From NCBI RefSeq assembly GCF_017603825.1, contig NZ_CP072014.1:3968001-4032000 (forward strand): a stretch of 64,000 bases of DNA, given 5' to 3'. A program made the translations under genes and the position numbers. This DNA is from Arthrobacter crystallopoietes. Lineage in GTDB: Bacteria > Actinomycetota > Actinomycetes > Actinomycetales > Micrococcaceae. Under the pieces are notes generated by a model that did no database searches, was not told the DNA's origin, and saw only the letters and a list, made by a program, of their open reading frames with translations. Of the stretch, positions 1-8,483 are shown piece after piece. Position 1 is the first letter of the stretch; the number at the start of each line of letters is the position of its first letter.

Positions 1-2
1 TC

Positions 3-494
3 TTCTGGCTGCTGCTTGGCCGGCTCCAAGTCGTTGAACCCGCCGACACTCCGTTCTTCGCCGTCGTGCTGGCGCTAACGCTTTACAACGGTTCGGTAAT
101 CGCGGAACTGGTCCGTTCCGGCGTCTACGGCCTGCCTAAGGGACAGCGCGAGGCGGGAATGGCCATCGGTATGACCCGCGGCCAGTCGCTGCGCAACATC
201 GAGCTTCCGCAGGCTCTGGTAGCCATGCTGCCCTCGCTGATCAGCCAGTTCGTGGTCATCCTTAAGGACTCGGCGCTCGGCTCCATCATCACCTACTCCG
301 AACTACTGCGTGGCATGCAGATCTACGGCTCGGCCGGCCCCATTCTGCAGGCCCTCACCGTGGCCGCGGTGCTGTTCATCATCGTGAACTTTGCGCTTTC
401 GTGGGTGGCGCAGAAACTTTCCGGGCTGCTCAGCAGCCGCACGTCCGGAAAGACACGGCCCGTCAGCGTGCCGACGCTGGTCGCCAAAGTCTGA
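3..494 (+). CDS. Amino-acid ABC transporter permease (3' end, partial)
   Basis: This is the C-terminal 163 residues of a polar amino-acid permease of the HisM/GluD type; the reading frame is already open at the window edge, so the true start lies upstream. It would form the membrane channel of an ABC importer. The cytoplasmic EAA loop that docks the ATPase is visible as [20 protein letters not shown] (encoded from about position 150). Hydrophobic helices lie before and after the loop. The last 25 residues are hydrophilic and basic. A strong hairpin follows 13 bases after the stop. The exact substrate (glutamate in the Corynebacterium GluD system, or another polar amino acid) cannot be decided from this fragment. 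Confidence 0.85.
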   Translation, partial: FWLLLGRLQVVEPADTPFFAVVLALTLYNGSVIAELVRSGVYGLPKGQREAGMAIGMTRGQSLRNIELPQALVAMLPSLISQFVVILKDSALGSIITYSELLRGMQIYGSAGPILQALTVAAVLFIIVNFALSWVAQKLSGLLSSRTSGKTRPVSVPTLVAKV

Positions 495-506
495 CAGAAA
501 GAACAA

Positions 507-555
507 AACGGCTGAGGGTCCCCGGCAGGCATGCTGCCGGGGACCCTCAGCCGTT
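507..555. terminator. Bidirectional terminator between permease gene and dapE
   Basis: A perfect 22-base inverted repeat (arms 507-528 and 534-555, loop gcatg) sits between two convergent genes. The arms begin and end with AAC/GTT, so short A/U tracts occur on both strands. It can terminate transcription from either side. Confidence 0.85.
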
Positions 556-568
556 AAGAACCGGAAGG

Positions 569-1660
569 CTAGGCCGAGAGCCACCTTTCCAAGGCCCGGA
601 AGCATTCGCGGATGGCCTCTGCCGGAACATGCTCATTGTCCGTGTGGGCCAGGAGTGCATCCCCGGGGCCGAAATTAACGGCGGGAATACCCAACGCGCT
701 GAAGCGGGCCACATCGGTCCAACCGTATTTAGGCTTCGGCTCCGCGCCCACAGCCGCCACGAAGTCTGCGGCAGCCGGATGGTGCAGGCCGGGCCGGGCG
801 CCCGCTGCCGCATCGGTCCGGACCACGGCGAAGCCGTCCAGCAGGTTCCGGACGTAGGCCTCGGCATCGTCCGGAGACTTATCCGGGGCGAAGCGGTAGT
901 TGATTTCGACGACAGTACGGTCCGGAATGACGTTACCGGCGGTGCCGCCGTGGATCTTCACCGCATTCAGGCTCTCCCGGTACTCGAGGCCGTCCACAGT
1001 GACCGTGGCCGGCTCGTGGTCCCGCAGCCGGGCCAGTATCTCCGCCGCCGCATGTATGGCGTTTTGCCCCATCCAGGCGCGGGCGGAATGGGCTGCCTTG
1101 CCCACCGTGGTCACTTCGAACCGGCTGGTGCCGTTGCAACCGCCCTCCACCGTGCCGTCCGTCGGCTCCAGCAGAATGGCGAAATCACCCTGCAGCAATT
1201 CCGGATAGTTGTCGACCAACCGGCCCAATCCGCTGAGCGAAGCTTCGACTTCTTCATGGTCATAAAAGACATAGGTCACGTCCCTGGCCGGATTGGCCAA
1301 GCGGGCGGCCAGTGCCAGCTGGACGGCGACGCCGCCCTTCATGTCCGTGGTGCCGCGGCCATAGAGGACCTCACCGTCCCAGCTGGACGGGACGGTTCCT
1401 CGGGATCCGGCCGCCAACGGCAGCGGGACAGTGTCCAGGTGGCCGGCCAGGATAACGCGCTCGTCGCGGCCAACATTGGTCCGGGCAACAATGGCATCGC
1501 CGTCGCGCGTGACCTCAAGGTGCGGCAGTGCCCGCAGCGCCGTCTCCACAGCATCGGCCAGTTCCCGTTCATTACCGGAGACACTATTTATATCAATGAG
1601 CGCCGCCGTAAGGTCGGCAACATCGGAGGTCAGATCCAGGGCAGTGGTGAAAGCAGTCAC
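569..1660 (-). CDS. dapE: Succinyl-diaminopimelate desuccinylase
   Basis: DapE hydrolyses N-succinyl-LL-2,6-diaminopimelate to LL-diaminopimelate and succinate in lysine and peptidoglycan synthesis. The 363-residue protein is a typical M20 metallopeptidase. The metal site is visible: HLDTVP (His74, Asp76), the bridging Asp106 in TDMKGG, the EE pair (Glu136-137), Glu165 and a C-terminal His339 in HTDNEH. The start is GTG at 1660. A TACGCT hexamer lies six bases upstream of that GTG, so the message is probably leaderless. It is divergent from dapD, with only 54 bases between the two starts, so two steps of one pathway share a promoter region. Length and motifs are normal for the family. Confidence 0.93.
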   Translation of the reverse strand: MTAFTTALDLTSDVADLTAALIDINSVSGNERELADAVETALRALPHLEVTRDGDAIVARTNVGRDERVILAGHLDTVPLPLAAGSRGTVPSSWDGEVLYGRGTTDMKGGVAVQLALAARLANPARDVTYVFYDHEEVEASLSGLGRLVDNYPELLQGDFAILLEPTDGTVEGGCNGTSRFEVTTVGKAAHSARAWMGQNAIHAAAEILARLRDHEPATVTVDGLEYRESLNAVKIHGGTAGNVIPDRTVVEINYRFAPDKSPDDAEAYVRNLLDGFAVVRTDAAAGARPGLHHPAAADFVAAVGAEPKPKYGWTDVARFSALGIPAVNFGPGDALLAHTDNEHVPAEAIRECFRALERWLSA

Positions 1661-1666
1661 TCCCCT

Positions 1667-1672
1667 AGCGTA
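1667..1672 (-). promoter_or_regulatory. -10 hexamer of leaderless dapE promoter
   Basis: TACGCT on the minus strand, six bases before the GTG start of dapE. The spacing puts the transcription start at or next to the start codon. Confidence 0.55.
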
Positions 1673-1701
1673 ACCGTGTCAGGACGCTCAGATCTCGTCG
1701 G

Positions 1702-1707
1702 TAGACT
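1702..1707 (+). promoter_or_regulatory. -10 hexamer of leaderless dapD promoter
   Basis: TAGACT followed by exactly seven bases and then the dapD ATG at 1715. No Shine-Dalgarno sequence is present. The opposing dapE hexamer is 29 bases away, so the two -35 regions must overlap. Confidence 0.6.
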
Positions 1708-1714
1708 TGAATGC

Positions 1715-2683
1715 ATGCCTGAGAACAACACCGCTGCAACTGTCTCCCGTACCGCCTACGGCACCGGCCTTGCCACCGTCGCTTCCAACGGAACCGTTCT
1801 GGATGTCTGGTACCCGGCTCCCGGCCTCGGCCAGGCTCCCGCCGCTGCTGAGACCGATGCCGAACTGAAGTCCCTCGCAGAGCAGGGCGACGACGCCGAG
1901 CGCGGCACCCGGCTTGAGCTGGTCAGCCGGAGCATTGAGCTTGACGCCGCCCCGGCCGACACGGCCGATGCCTACCTGCGGCTGCACCTGCTCTCGCACC
2001 GCCTTGTCACCCCCAACTCGCTGAACATGGACGGCATTTTCGGCCTGCTGGCCAATGTCGTCTGGACCAACTTCGGTCCCTGTTCCGCGGAGAACTTCGA
2101 GGCAACGCGTCTGCGGCTGCGCCGCCGCGGCGCAGTCACCGTCTATGGCGTGGACAAGTTCCCGCGCATGGTGGACTACGTCCTGCCCTCCGGCGTGCGG
2201 GTTGCGGATGCGGACCGCGTGCGGCTCGGCGCACACCTGGCGGCAGGCACCACGGTCATGCACGAAGGCTTCGTCAACTTCAACGCCGGCACACTCGGCA
2301 CGTCCATGGTCGAGGGCCGGATCTCCGCCGGCGTCATAGTCGCGGACGGCTCCGATGTGGGCGGCGGCGCCTCCATCATGGGTACCCTCTCGGGCGGCGG
2401 CAAGGAACGCATCAGGATCGGCGAACGCGTCCTGCTCGGCGCCAACTCCGGCGTCGGCATCAGCATCGGCGATGACTGTGTGGTGGAGGCCGGTCTTTAC
2501 GTCACCGCCGGCACCCGGGTCAACCTGCTGTCGGCCGACGGCGAAGCCCGCCAGGTGAAGGCAGTGGAGCTGTCCGGCGTATCGAACCTGCTTTTCCGCC
2601 GCAACTCCATTTCCGGCGTCGTTGAAGTCCTGCCCCGCAAGGGCCAGACCGTTGAGCTCAACGCTGCCCTGCACGCCAACTAG
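1715..2683 (+). CDS. dapD: Tetrahydrodipicolinate N-succinyltransferase
   Basis: DapD transfers succinyl from succinyl-CoA to tetrahydrodipicolinate, opening the succinylase branch of diaminopimelate synthesis. The 322-residue protein has the long actinobacterial N-terminal domain, followed by a left-handed beta-helix of hexapeptide repeats (for example [20 protein letters not shown] and the [15 protein letters not shown] turn) and a short C-terminal extension. The frame is open much further upstream (from 401), but that region is antisense to dapE. The protein start [12 protein letters not shown] at 1715 matches family length and follows a leaderless-type promoter. The partner genes dapE (divergent) and dapC (about 6.9 kb) are in the same window. 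Confidence 0.93.
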   Translation: MPENNTAATVSRTAYGTGLATVASNGTVLDVWYPAPGLGQAPAAAETDAELKSLAEQGDDAERGTRLELVSRSIELDAAPADTADAYLRLHLLSHRLVTPNSLNMDGIFGLLANVVWTNFGPCSAENFEATRLRLRRRGAVTVYGVDKFPRMVDYVLPSGVRVADADRVRLGAHLAAGTTVMHEGFVNFNAGTLGTSMVEGRISAGVIVADGSDVGGGASIMGTLSGGGKERIRIGERVLLGANSGVGISIGDDCVVEAGLYVTAGTRVNLLSADGEARQVKAVELSGVSNLLFRRNSISGVVEVLPRKGQTVELNAALHAN

Positions 2684-2701
2684 AAGGTACGTGTAACCAC
2701 A

Positions 2702-3550
2702 ATGGCCCGTTCACGGCGGCGCCGTCGCAGCCTTCTCGTGCTGCTGGTGCTGCTTGCCTTGGTAGTGGGTGGCCTCTGGCTGGCTGCCACCTCCATCGAC
2801 CGTTCCCAGTTGCTCGTCCGTGAGCGCTGCACCGCTGTGGTGGGTCCGGAGACCTTTGAACTGGCACCGGACCAGGCGGCCAACGCAGCCCTCATCGCCG
2901 GTATTTCCATGCAGCGCGGGCTGCCCGCCCGCGCTGCCTCGATTGCCCTGGCCACGGCGATCCAGGAGTCGAAGCTGCGCAACATTGAGCACGGAGACGA
3001 CGCTGGTCCGGATTCGCGCGGCCTGTTCCAGCAGCGGCCCACGCAGGGCTGGGGCAGCGAGGAGCAGGTCATGGATCCGGTCTATGCGACCAACCGTTTT
3101 TTCTCGGTGCTGGAAGAGATTCCCCACTACGAAAGCCTGCCGGTTACCGTCGCAGCGCAGCAGGTTCAGCGCAGCGCTTATCCCGAAGCCTATGCAGACC
3201 ATGAGGGCGAGGGCAAAGCCTTCGCCTCAGCGTTGACCGGCCACTCCCCCGCCGCCTTGAACTGCGTGCTCAAGGAAGCCGAGTCAGCGGGCGACCCTGT
3301 CGAGGTTGAAGGCGCCCTGGAGGTCTCGCACCCCGGGTTGGAAACTGCGGTCGAGGACGGGACCCTGCGCGTGAAGGCCGGCGACAGGAAAGGTTGGGCG
3401 GTAGCCCAATGGGCCGTGGCGTCAGCCAAGGAACTCAATATCGACTCGGTGTCCTTTGCCGGCCTGAGCTGGCAGCGTTCCCACGGCGAGTGGCTCGCCG
3501 CCGGATCGGAAACCGGAACTGTGGTCATCACGGTGGCGGACCGGCCCTGA
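2702..3550 (+). CDS. Membrane-anchored lysozyme-fold protein (putative lytic transglycosylase-like)
   Basis: The 282-residue protein starts with a run of arginines (residues 4-9) and one hydrophobic helix (about 11-28), so it is a type II membrane or secreted protein. The following domain carries ATAIQESKLRN (Glu89 as candidate catalytic acid) and DSRGLFQQRPTQGWGS (residues 104-119), a pattern seen in lysozyme-like murein transglycosylases and phage tail lysozymes. The C-terminal third (about 200-282) has no motif I recognise. It starts 18 bases after dapD and may be read with it. Its role would be cutting or remodelling peptidoglycan, but enzymatic activity is inferred from the motif only. 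It is convergent with the next gene. Confidence 0.65.
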   Translation: MARSRRRRRSLLVLLVLLALVVGGLWLAATSIDRSQLLVRERCTAVVGPETFELAPDQAANAALIAGISMQRGLPARAASIALATAIQESKLRNIEHGDDAGPDSRGLFQQRPTQGWGSEEQVMDPVYATNRFFSVLEEIPHYESLPVTVAAQQVQRSAYPEAYADHEGEGKAFASALTGHSPAALNCVLKEAESAGDPVEVEGALEVSHPGLETAVEDGTLRVKAGDRKGWAVAQWAVASAKELNIDSVSFAGLSWQRSHGEWLAAGSETGTVVITVADRP

Positions 3551-3572
3551 AGCCGGCCAGCGGTAGCCGTGA

Positions 3573-4184
3573 CTAGACGAGCAGTTCAACGATCGGCTGG
3601 ATGAAGCTCCGGTACGCCCCCTCGTCATCGATCAGGGACTGGTTCAGAAGAACCTTGTCAGGTTCCACATACCAGGCGCGGCGTTCCCGCAGTGGCAGTT
3701 CGATGAACTTGAGTTCGAAACCGCGGGCATCGCGGCCCAGCTCCATTTCCCGGTCCTGCACCATCTGCCCGATCAGTTTGGTCTTGCCGCTGGCTTCGCG
3801 CTCCTCGGCCAGCTGGCGGTAATCCGCCACGCGCTCGCTGGACCAGCTCATCGCCGCCCCGAAATGGGCCTGCAGCAGCTTCTGCAGTGCTGGACTGCCG
3901 TCGAAGGCCGGGAAGGCAGGCGGCACCAACGCCTCTGCCGCGGCATGGTCCTCCTGGATCAGGAGCGACCACCATTGCTCCCATTCCCGCCGCAACGCCC
4001 GCGTCCCGCCGACATGCGCGGTCAGCTGGCGCGGATCGGCTTTCCTGACCGGTGGATCAGCACCGCACACGGCAGGCAAGCCTGCGCCGTCCAGGCCGGC
4101 CACATCATGCAAGTACAAGGCCAGAAGCAAATGCGCCGAGGTGTCGGTTGTTATCCGCCACCCGGGCCCGCCGGTGTGATGCAT
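3573..4184 (-). CDS. Conserved hypothetical protein (203 aa)
   Basis: I do not recognise a domain in this 203-residue soluble protein. It is rich in Trp and charged residues (REWEQWWSLL near residue 68) and has no signal peptide or membrane helix. The start at 4184 is preceded by AAAGGA nine bases upstream on the minus strand, a normal ribosome-binding site. It is convergent with the lysozyme-fold gene (22 bases between stops) and divergent from galE. Codon use looks like that of the neighbours, so it is probably a real actinobacterial family gene of unknown role. Confidence 0.7.
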   Translation of the reverse strand: MHHTGGPGWRITTDTSAHLLLALYLHDVAGLDGAGLPAVCGADPPVRKADPRQLTAHVGGTRALRREWEQWWSLLIQEDHAAAEALVPPAFPAFDGSPALQKLLQAHFGAAMSWSSERVADYRQLAEEREASGKTKLIGQMVQDREMELGRDARGFELKFIELPLRERRAWYVEPDKVLLNQSLIDDEGAYRSFIQPIVELLV

Positions 4185-4267
4185 AGACCAAGATCCTTTC
4201 GAACCGCCCTAAGATCCACTCTAGACCGTGGTGAGGCAGGCGACCACCGCAAAATGTCAGCGCATTA

Positions 4268-4292
4268 GGCATCAGCTACTAGGCTTGATGCC
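4268..4292 (+). promoter_or_regulatory. Leaderless galE promoter with a 7-base inverted repeat
   Basis: TAGGCT at 4280-4285 lies seven bases before the galE ATG (4293), and no Shine-Dalgarno sequence exists. The segment is bracketed by ggcatca (4268-4274) and tgatgcc (4286-4292), a perfect inverted repeat across the -10 element that could be an operator or chance. Confidence 0.5.
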
Positions 4293-5306
4293 ATGAAGAT
4301 TCTGGTCACCGGGGGCACCGGCTACATCGGCTCGCACACAACATTGGCCTTACTTGAGGCGGGACACGACGTGGTAGTCGTGGATAATCTGGCCAACTCC
4401 AGCGAGGAATCGCTGCGCCGTGTGCAGGAGCTGGCTGGACGGAAGGCCGCGTTCCATAAGGTGGATCTTCTCGACGAGGTCCGCCTCGGCGAAGTCTTCG
4501 ATGCCGAGCGCGTCGATGCGGTGATCCATTTCGCCGGTCTGAAGGCCGTGGGCGAATCCGTGGACCAGCCGCTGCACTACTACCACAACAACGTGGGCGG
4601 CACACTCAACCTGCTGCGCACCATGGAAGCGCACAACGTACGCACCATCGTTTTCAGCTCATCCGCCACCGTCTACGGCAACTCCGATGAGGTGCCGCTA
4701 ACGGAGAAGATGCCGCTGGATGCCACCAACCCCTACGGCCGGACCAAGGAACAGATCGAGGACATCCTCTCCGACCTCGGCGCCTCGGACGAGCGCTGGC
4801 ACGTTGCCCTGCTGCGTTACTTCAATCCCGTAGGCGCGCACGAGTCCGGCCGGATTGGCGAGGATCCTACGGGCGTCCCCAACAACCTGCTGCCATTCGT
4901 CGCCCAAGTGGCCGTGGGCCGCCGCGACAAGGTGCGGGTCTTCGGCAGCGACTATCCGACGCCGGACGGCACCGGTGTGCGCGACTATATCCACGTGATG
5001 GACCTGGCCTCAGGGCACCTGGCGGCGTTGGACTTCATCGCCGGCAGGCCGGGCGTGCGGCGGTGGAACCTGGGCACCGGCCGCGGATCCTCGGTCCTGG
5101 AAGTCCTCGCGGCGTTCGGCAAGGCCGCGGGCTTTGAGATTCCGTACGAGCTCGCCGACCGCCGGCCCGGCGATGCCGCCATCAGCTACGCCGACGCTTC
5201 CGCCGCGTTGGCGGAACTGGGCTGGTCCGCGCACCGGACGCTGGAGACGATGTGCGAAGACCACTGGCGCTGGCAGAAGAACAACCCCAACGGCTACGCC
5301 GAATAA
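4293..5306 (+). CDS. galE: UDP-glucose 4-epimerase
   Basis: GalE interconverts UDP-glucose and UDP-galactose using bound NAD. The 337-residue protein is an extended short-chain dehydrogenase. The Rossmann motif TGGTGYIGSHT is at residues 6-16, the catalytic Ser in FSSSATVYG near 122-124, and the Tyr-x3-Lys pair at Tyr148/Lys152 (NPYGRTK). The substrate-binding NPVGAH and NLGTGRGSSVLE segments are also present. Length is standard. The gene stands alone, with leaderless-type promoter sequence upstream and two hairpins downstream. No other Leloir-pathway gene is adjacent; galU lies about 40 kb further on in this window. Confidence 0.95.
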   Translation: MKILVTGGTGYIGSHTTLALLEAGHDVVVVDNLANSSEESLRRVQELAGRKAAFHKVDLLDEVRLGEVFDAERVDAVIHFAGLKAVGESVDQPLHYYHNNVGGTLNLLRTMEAHNVRTIVFSSSATVYGNSDEVPLTEKMPLDATNPYGRTKEQIEDILSDLGASDERWHVALLRYFNPVGAHESGRIGEDPTGVPNNLLPFVAQVAVGRRDKVRVFGSDYPTPDGTGVRDYIHVMDLASGHLAALDFIAGRPGVRRWNLGTGRGSSVLEVLAAFGKAAGFEIPYELADRRPGDAAISYADASAALAELGWSAHRTLETMCEDHWRWQKNNPNGYAE

Positions 5307-5329
5307 AGCCCCACGGCATAAAGCCAACA

Positions 5330-5380
5330 ACGACGCCGGCGGCAGCCTCCCAGCGCAAGGAGGACTGCCGCCGCCGTCGT
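5330..5380. terminator. Hairpin downstream of galE
   Basis: Arms of about 21 bases starting acgacgccggcggcag and ending ctgccgccgccgtcgt, with one or two mismatches and an 8-base loop. It lies 24 bases after the galE stop and probably terminates galE. Confidence 0.65.
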
Positions 5381-5408
5381 CCAAGCAATAAATCGCCGGT
5401 CGAGCGTT

Positions 5409-5448
5409 AAAGCGCCAGGGCCCCGGACAACCGGAGCCCTGGCGCTTT
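5409..5448. terminator. Hairpin downstream of gltA
   Basis: An 18-base stem with one mismatch (5409-5426 with 5431-5448, loop acaa) flanked by AAA/TTT. It lies 13 bases after the gltA stop on the minus strand and so fits a gltA terminator. The arms begin AAAGCGCCAGGG. Confidence 0.8.
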
Positions 5449-5461
5449 GCACAACTGCGGG

Positions 5462-6745
5462 TTAGCGCATGGGGTACTGGCGCTCGCCCTCGCCCGTGTA
5501 GAGCTGGCGCGGTCGGCCGATCTTGGTCTGCGGGTCCTTCATCATTTCGCGCCACTGGGCGATCCAGCCCGGCAGGCGGCCGATGGCGAACAGGACCGTG
5601 AACATCTTCTCCGGGAAGCCCATGGCCTTGTAGATCAGGCCGGTATAGAAGTCCACGTTCGGGTACAGCTTGCGCTCGATGAAGTAATCATCGGCCAGGG
5701 CCTTTTCTTCCAGCCGCATGGCGATGTCCAGCAGTTCGTCGTTGCCGCCGAGCTTGCTGAGAATCTCGTGTGCGGTTGCCTTCACGATCCTGGCGCGCGG
5801 ATCGTAGTTCTTGTAGACCCGGTGGCCGAAGCCCATCAACCGGACGCCGGCTTCCTTGTTCTTGACCTTCTCCATGAAGTCCTCGGGCTGCATGTCGGAG
5901 GACTGGATCTGGCGCAGCATGTTGAGGACGGCCTCGTTGGCGCCGCCGTGCAGCGGGCCGAAGAGGGCATTGATGCCGGCGGAGACGGAGGCGAACATGT
6001 TCGCGTTCGAGCTGCCCACCAAACGCACCGTGGAGGTCGAGCAGTTCTGCTCGTGGTCTGCGTGCAGGATCAGCAGCAGATCCAGCGCCTTGACCATCGT
6101 GGGGTCCATTTCATACGGCTCGGCCGGAAGCCCGAAGCTCAGCCGCATGAAGTTCTCCACGAGGTTCATGGAGTTGTCCGGGTACAGCAGCGCCTGGCCG
6201 ATGGACTTCTTGTGCGCGTAGGCCGCGATCACGGGCATCTTCGCCATCAGGCGGATGGTGGACAGTTCCACCTGCTCGTCGTCGAACGGGTCCAGGGAGT
6301 CCTGGTAGAACGTGGACAGCGCGGAAACGGCCGAGGAGAGCACCGGCATCGGGTGCGCGTCACGCGGGAAGCCACCGAAGAAGCCCTTGAGCTCTTCGTG
6401 CAGCAGGGTGTGGCGGCGGATGCGCTGGTCGAAGTTTTCCAGTTCCGAAGGGGTGGGCAGGTTGCCGTAGATCAGCAGGTAGGAAACCTCGAGGAAGCTC
6501 GAGTTCTCGGCCAGCTGGTCAATGGGGTACCCGCGGTAGCGCAGGATGCCGGCATCGCCGTCAATGTACGTGATGGCCGAGGTGGTGGCCGCGGTGTTCA
6601 TGAAACCGGGGTCAAAGGTGACGGCACCGGTCTGCTTCAGCAGCTTCGAAACGTCGTAGCCGTCGTTGCCTTCGGCCGCTTTGAGCCGCGGGAGGTCGAG
6701 TTCGCCGCCATCGTAATGCAGGGTAGCACCGGATTGCTCAGTCAT
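5462..6745 (-). CDS. gltA: Citrate synthase
   Basis: Citrate synthase condenses oxaloacetate and acetyl-CoA to citrate at the entry of the TCA cycle. The 427-residue protein has the expected active-site triad: His266 in GPLHGGANEAV, His308 in MGFGHRVYKNYDPRA, and Asp365 in YPNVDFYTG. The start at 6745 (MTEQSGATLHYD) is preceded by AAGGGGAC about six bases upstream. The upstream AGGAGG is too far away and would add 13 unlikely residues. The sequence is the long type I form (GltA), not the methylcitrate-type paralogue. It is monocistronic, with its own terminator and a repeat-bearing promoter region. Confidence 0.95.
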   Translation of the reverse strand: MTEQSGATLHYDGGELDLPRLKAAEGNDGYDVSKLLKQTGAVTFDPGFMNTAATTSAITYIDGDAGILRYRGYPIDQLAENSSFLEVSYLLIYGNLPTPSELENFDQRIRRHTLLHEELKGFFGGFPRDAHPMPVLSSAVSALSTFYQDSLDPFDDEQVELSTIRLMAKMPVIAAYAHKKSIGQALLYPDNSMNLVENFMRLSFGLPAEPYEMDPTMVKALDLLLILHADHEQNCSTSTVRLVGSSNANMFASVSAGINALFGPLHGGANEAVLNMLRQIQSSDMQPEDFMEKVKNKEAGVRLMGFGHRVYKNYDPRARIVKATAHEILSKLGGNDELLDIAMRLEEKALADDYFIERKLYPNVDFYTGLIYKAMGFPEKMFTVLFAIGRLPGWIAQWREMMKDPQTKIGRPRQLYTGEGERQYPMR

Positions 6746-6863
6746 TGAGTCCCCTTCAGGAGGTGTATGGAAACTAGCGCACACACGGCGGTATCGGGGC
6801 GCCGAACGTATGCATACTCGGGTAAAACGCTACCCGCATAGTGCCCGGGATAACTAATCGTAC

Positions 6864-6880
6864 GGTCACTTTTTGGTCAC
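6864..6880 (-). promoter_or_regulatory. Direct repeat upstream of gltA (candidate operator)
   Basis: On the minus strand GTGACC occurs twice, separated by AAAAA (6875-6880 and 6864-6869). The repeats start 11 bases apart, about one helical turn. The region is AT-richer than its surroundings. The regulator is unknown. Confidence 0.3.
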
Positions 6881-6938
6881 TAACGCAGGCAACATAGGCC
6901 CGGATTCGTGCTTGCGTGACCGCACAAGTCGATCAAAA

Positions 6939-8066
6939 TCAGCTCAGCCGCTCCACGGCGGCGTCGATCCGTTCATCGCTGCCGGTTAGCGCAACCCGGA
7001 TGAAACCCTTGCCCTGTTCGCCGTAGAAGACCCCCGGCCCGACGACGACACCAAGCTGAGCCAGGCGGTCCACCGTGGTCCAGGTATCTTCGCCCGCGGT
7101 TCCCCAGAGATACAGCCCGGCCTCCGAATGCTGGATGTCGATGCCGAATCTCCGCAGGGCCGGCAGCAGGCGTTCGCGGCGCCCGCGGTAGAGATCCTTC
7201 TGCGCCTGCACGTGGCCGTTGTCCGCCAGCGCGGTGCGCATCGCTTCCTGGATGGGGTACGGCACGATCATGCCGGCATGCTTGCGGCTGTTGATCAGGT
7301 TCGGCATCAACACCGGGTCGCCCGCGATGAACGCTGCACGGTAGCCGGCCAGGTTCGACTGCTTGCTGAGCGAGTAGATGCTCAAGAGCCCCTCGTGGCT
7401 GCCTTGGGCCACCAGCGGATCCAGCACGCTGGGAACGGTTTCCCCGCCGCGTTCGGGATCCCACTGGCCCCAGCCCAGTTCGGCATAGCATTCGTCCGAC
7501 GCAACGACGGCGCCGATGGCACGGGCCTGGTCCACGATCTCGCGCAGCGATTCGCGGTTCCGGACGATGCCGGTGGGATTACCGGGAGAGTTCACCCACA
7601 CCAGCTTGACGCGGCGGCGGAGGTCGGGCTCGAGGTCGTCCAGGTTGTCCGCGGCAACCGGAGTGGCACCTGCCAGCAGCGCACCGATGTCGTAAGTCGG
7701 ATAGGCCACCACGGGCCGCACAACGACGTCGTTCTTACCCAGGCCCAGCAGCAGCGGCAGCCACGCCACCAGCTCCTTGGAACCGACGGTGGGCATGATG
7801 GCCGCTGGATCCAGATCGGAAACGTTGCGGCGGCTGGCAAACCAGTCGGCGATGGCTTCACGCAGCGCCGGTGTACCGTGCGTTGTGGGATAGCCGGGGG
7901 CGTCCGAAGCTGCCTTCAGGGCATCCTGCACCACGGCCGGCGTGGGATCCACCGGCGTACCGATGGAGAGATTGACTGCCCCGTCCGGATGCAGCGAGGC
8001 CTTTTCCAGATAAGGCTGCATCGCGTTCCACGGGTACTCGGGCAGGCGGAGACCAAAACCTTCCAT
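6939..8066 (-). CDS. dapC: Succinyldiaminopimelate transaminase (DapC)
   Basis: This is a 375-residue class I/II PLP aminotransferase. It probably makes N-succinyl-LL-diaminopimelate from N-succinyl-2-amino-6-ketopimelate with glutamate as donor. The PLP-binding Lys235 is in SLSKQSNLAGYRAAF; Asp191 (SDECYAE) and NSPGNPTG (residues 159-166) are the other cofactor and fold markers. The start at 8066 is two bases after the fdxA stop, so it is translated from the fdxA message. The fdxA-dapC pairing is the usual actinobacterial arrangement, and together with dapD and dapE here it supports DapC over a generic aminotransferase. Residues encoded upstream of MEGFGLRLPEYPW are fdxA in another frame and are excluded. 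Confidence 0.9.
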   Translation of the reverse strand: MEGFGLRLPEYPWNAMQPYLEKASLHPDGAVNLSIGTPVDPTPAVVQDALKAASDAPGYPTTHGTPALREAIADWFASRRNVSDLDPAAIMPTVGSKELVAWLPLLLGLGKNDVVVRPVVAYPTYDIGALLAGATPVAADNLDDLEPDLRRRVKLVWVNSPGNPTGIVRNRESLREIVDQARAIGAVVASDECYAELGWGQWDPERGGETVPSVLDPLVAQGSHEGLLSIYSLSKQSNLAGYRAAFIAGDPVLMPNLINSRKHAGMIVPYPIQEAMRTALADNGHVQAQKDLYRGRRERLLPALRRFGIDIQHSEAGLYLWGTAGEDTWTTVDRLAQLGVVVGPGVFYGEQGKGFIRVALTGSDERIDAAVERLS

Positions 8067-8068
8067 GC

Positions 8069-8392
8069 CTACTCTTGGTTCTGGGGAGGCAGCACGGCGA
8101 TGATCGGGTGGTCCTTGTGGGTGTTGCCGATCTTGGCGGCACCGCCCGGAGAGCCGAGATCGTCGAAGAACTCGACGTTGGCCTTGTAGTACTCGGCCCA
8201 CTCCTCGGGGGTGTCATCTTCGTAATAAATGGCCTCGACGGGACACACGGGTTCACACGCGCCGCAGTCCACACACTCGTCGGGGTGGATGTAGAGAGAA
8301 CGCTCGCCTTCATAGATGCAGTCCACCGGGCATTCTTCAATGCACGCCTTGTCTTTGACATCCACGCACGGCTGTGCGATTACATACGTCAC
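8069..8392 (-). CDS. fdxA: Seven-iron ferredoxin
   Basis: FdxA is a small electron carrier with one [3Fe-4S] and one [4Fe-4S] cluster. The 107-residue protein has the diagnostic cysteines Cys9, Cys17, Cys21, Cys25, Cys40, Cys43, Cys46 and Cys50 (QPCVD, ACIEECPVDC, ECVDCGACEPVCP). I chose the GTG at 8392 because family members begin at MTYVIAQPC. A GTG four codons upstream (8404) is possible, but its ribosome-binding sequence would overlap the codon. The C-terminal half is acidic, as in other actinobacterial FdxA. dapC follows directly in the same operon. Confidence 0.93.
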   Translation of the reverse strand: MTYVIAQPCVDVKDKACIEECPVDCIYEGERSLYIHPDECVDCGACEPVCPVEAIYYEDDTPEEWAEYYKANVEFFDDLGSPGGAAKIGNTHKDHPIIAVLPPQNQE

Positions 8393-8471
8393 GTCCTTGA
8401 GCACCTTTCGTTGTCAGCTACCACCAAGGGTATCGCTTGGTCCATTATCCAACAGCGGCCGAGGTCACACG

Positions 8472-8477
8472 TACTAT
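8472..8477 (+). promoter_or_regulatory. -10 hexamer, leaderless promoter of the 8484 gene
   Basis: TACTAT, then six bases (gaaggg), then the GTG start. The gaagggg would sit too close to the start to act as a Shine-Dalgarno site. Confidence 0.45.
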
Positions 8478-8483
8478 GAAGGG

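Noticed and set aside
401-1714. Upstream in-frame extension of dapD giving a 760-residue protein
   Set aside because: The extension is antisense to dapE and has no homology to DapD. The start at 1715 gives the normal family length and follows a promoter-like hexamer.
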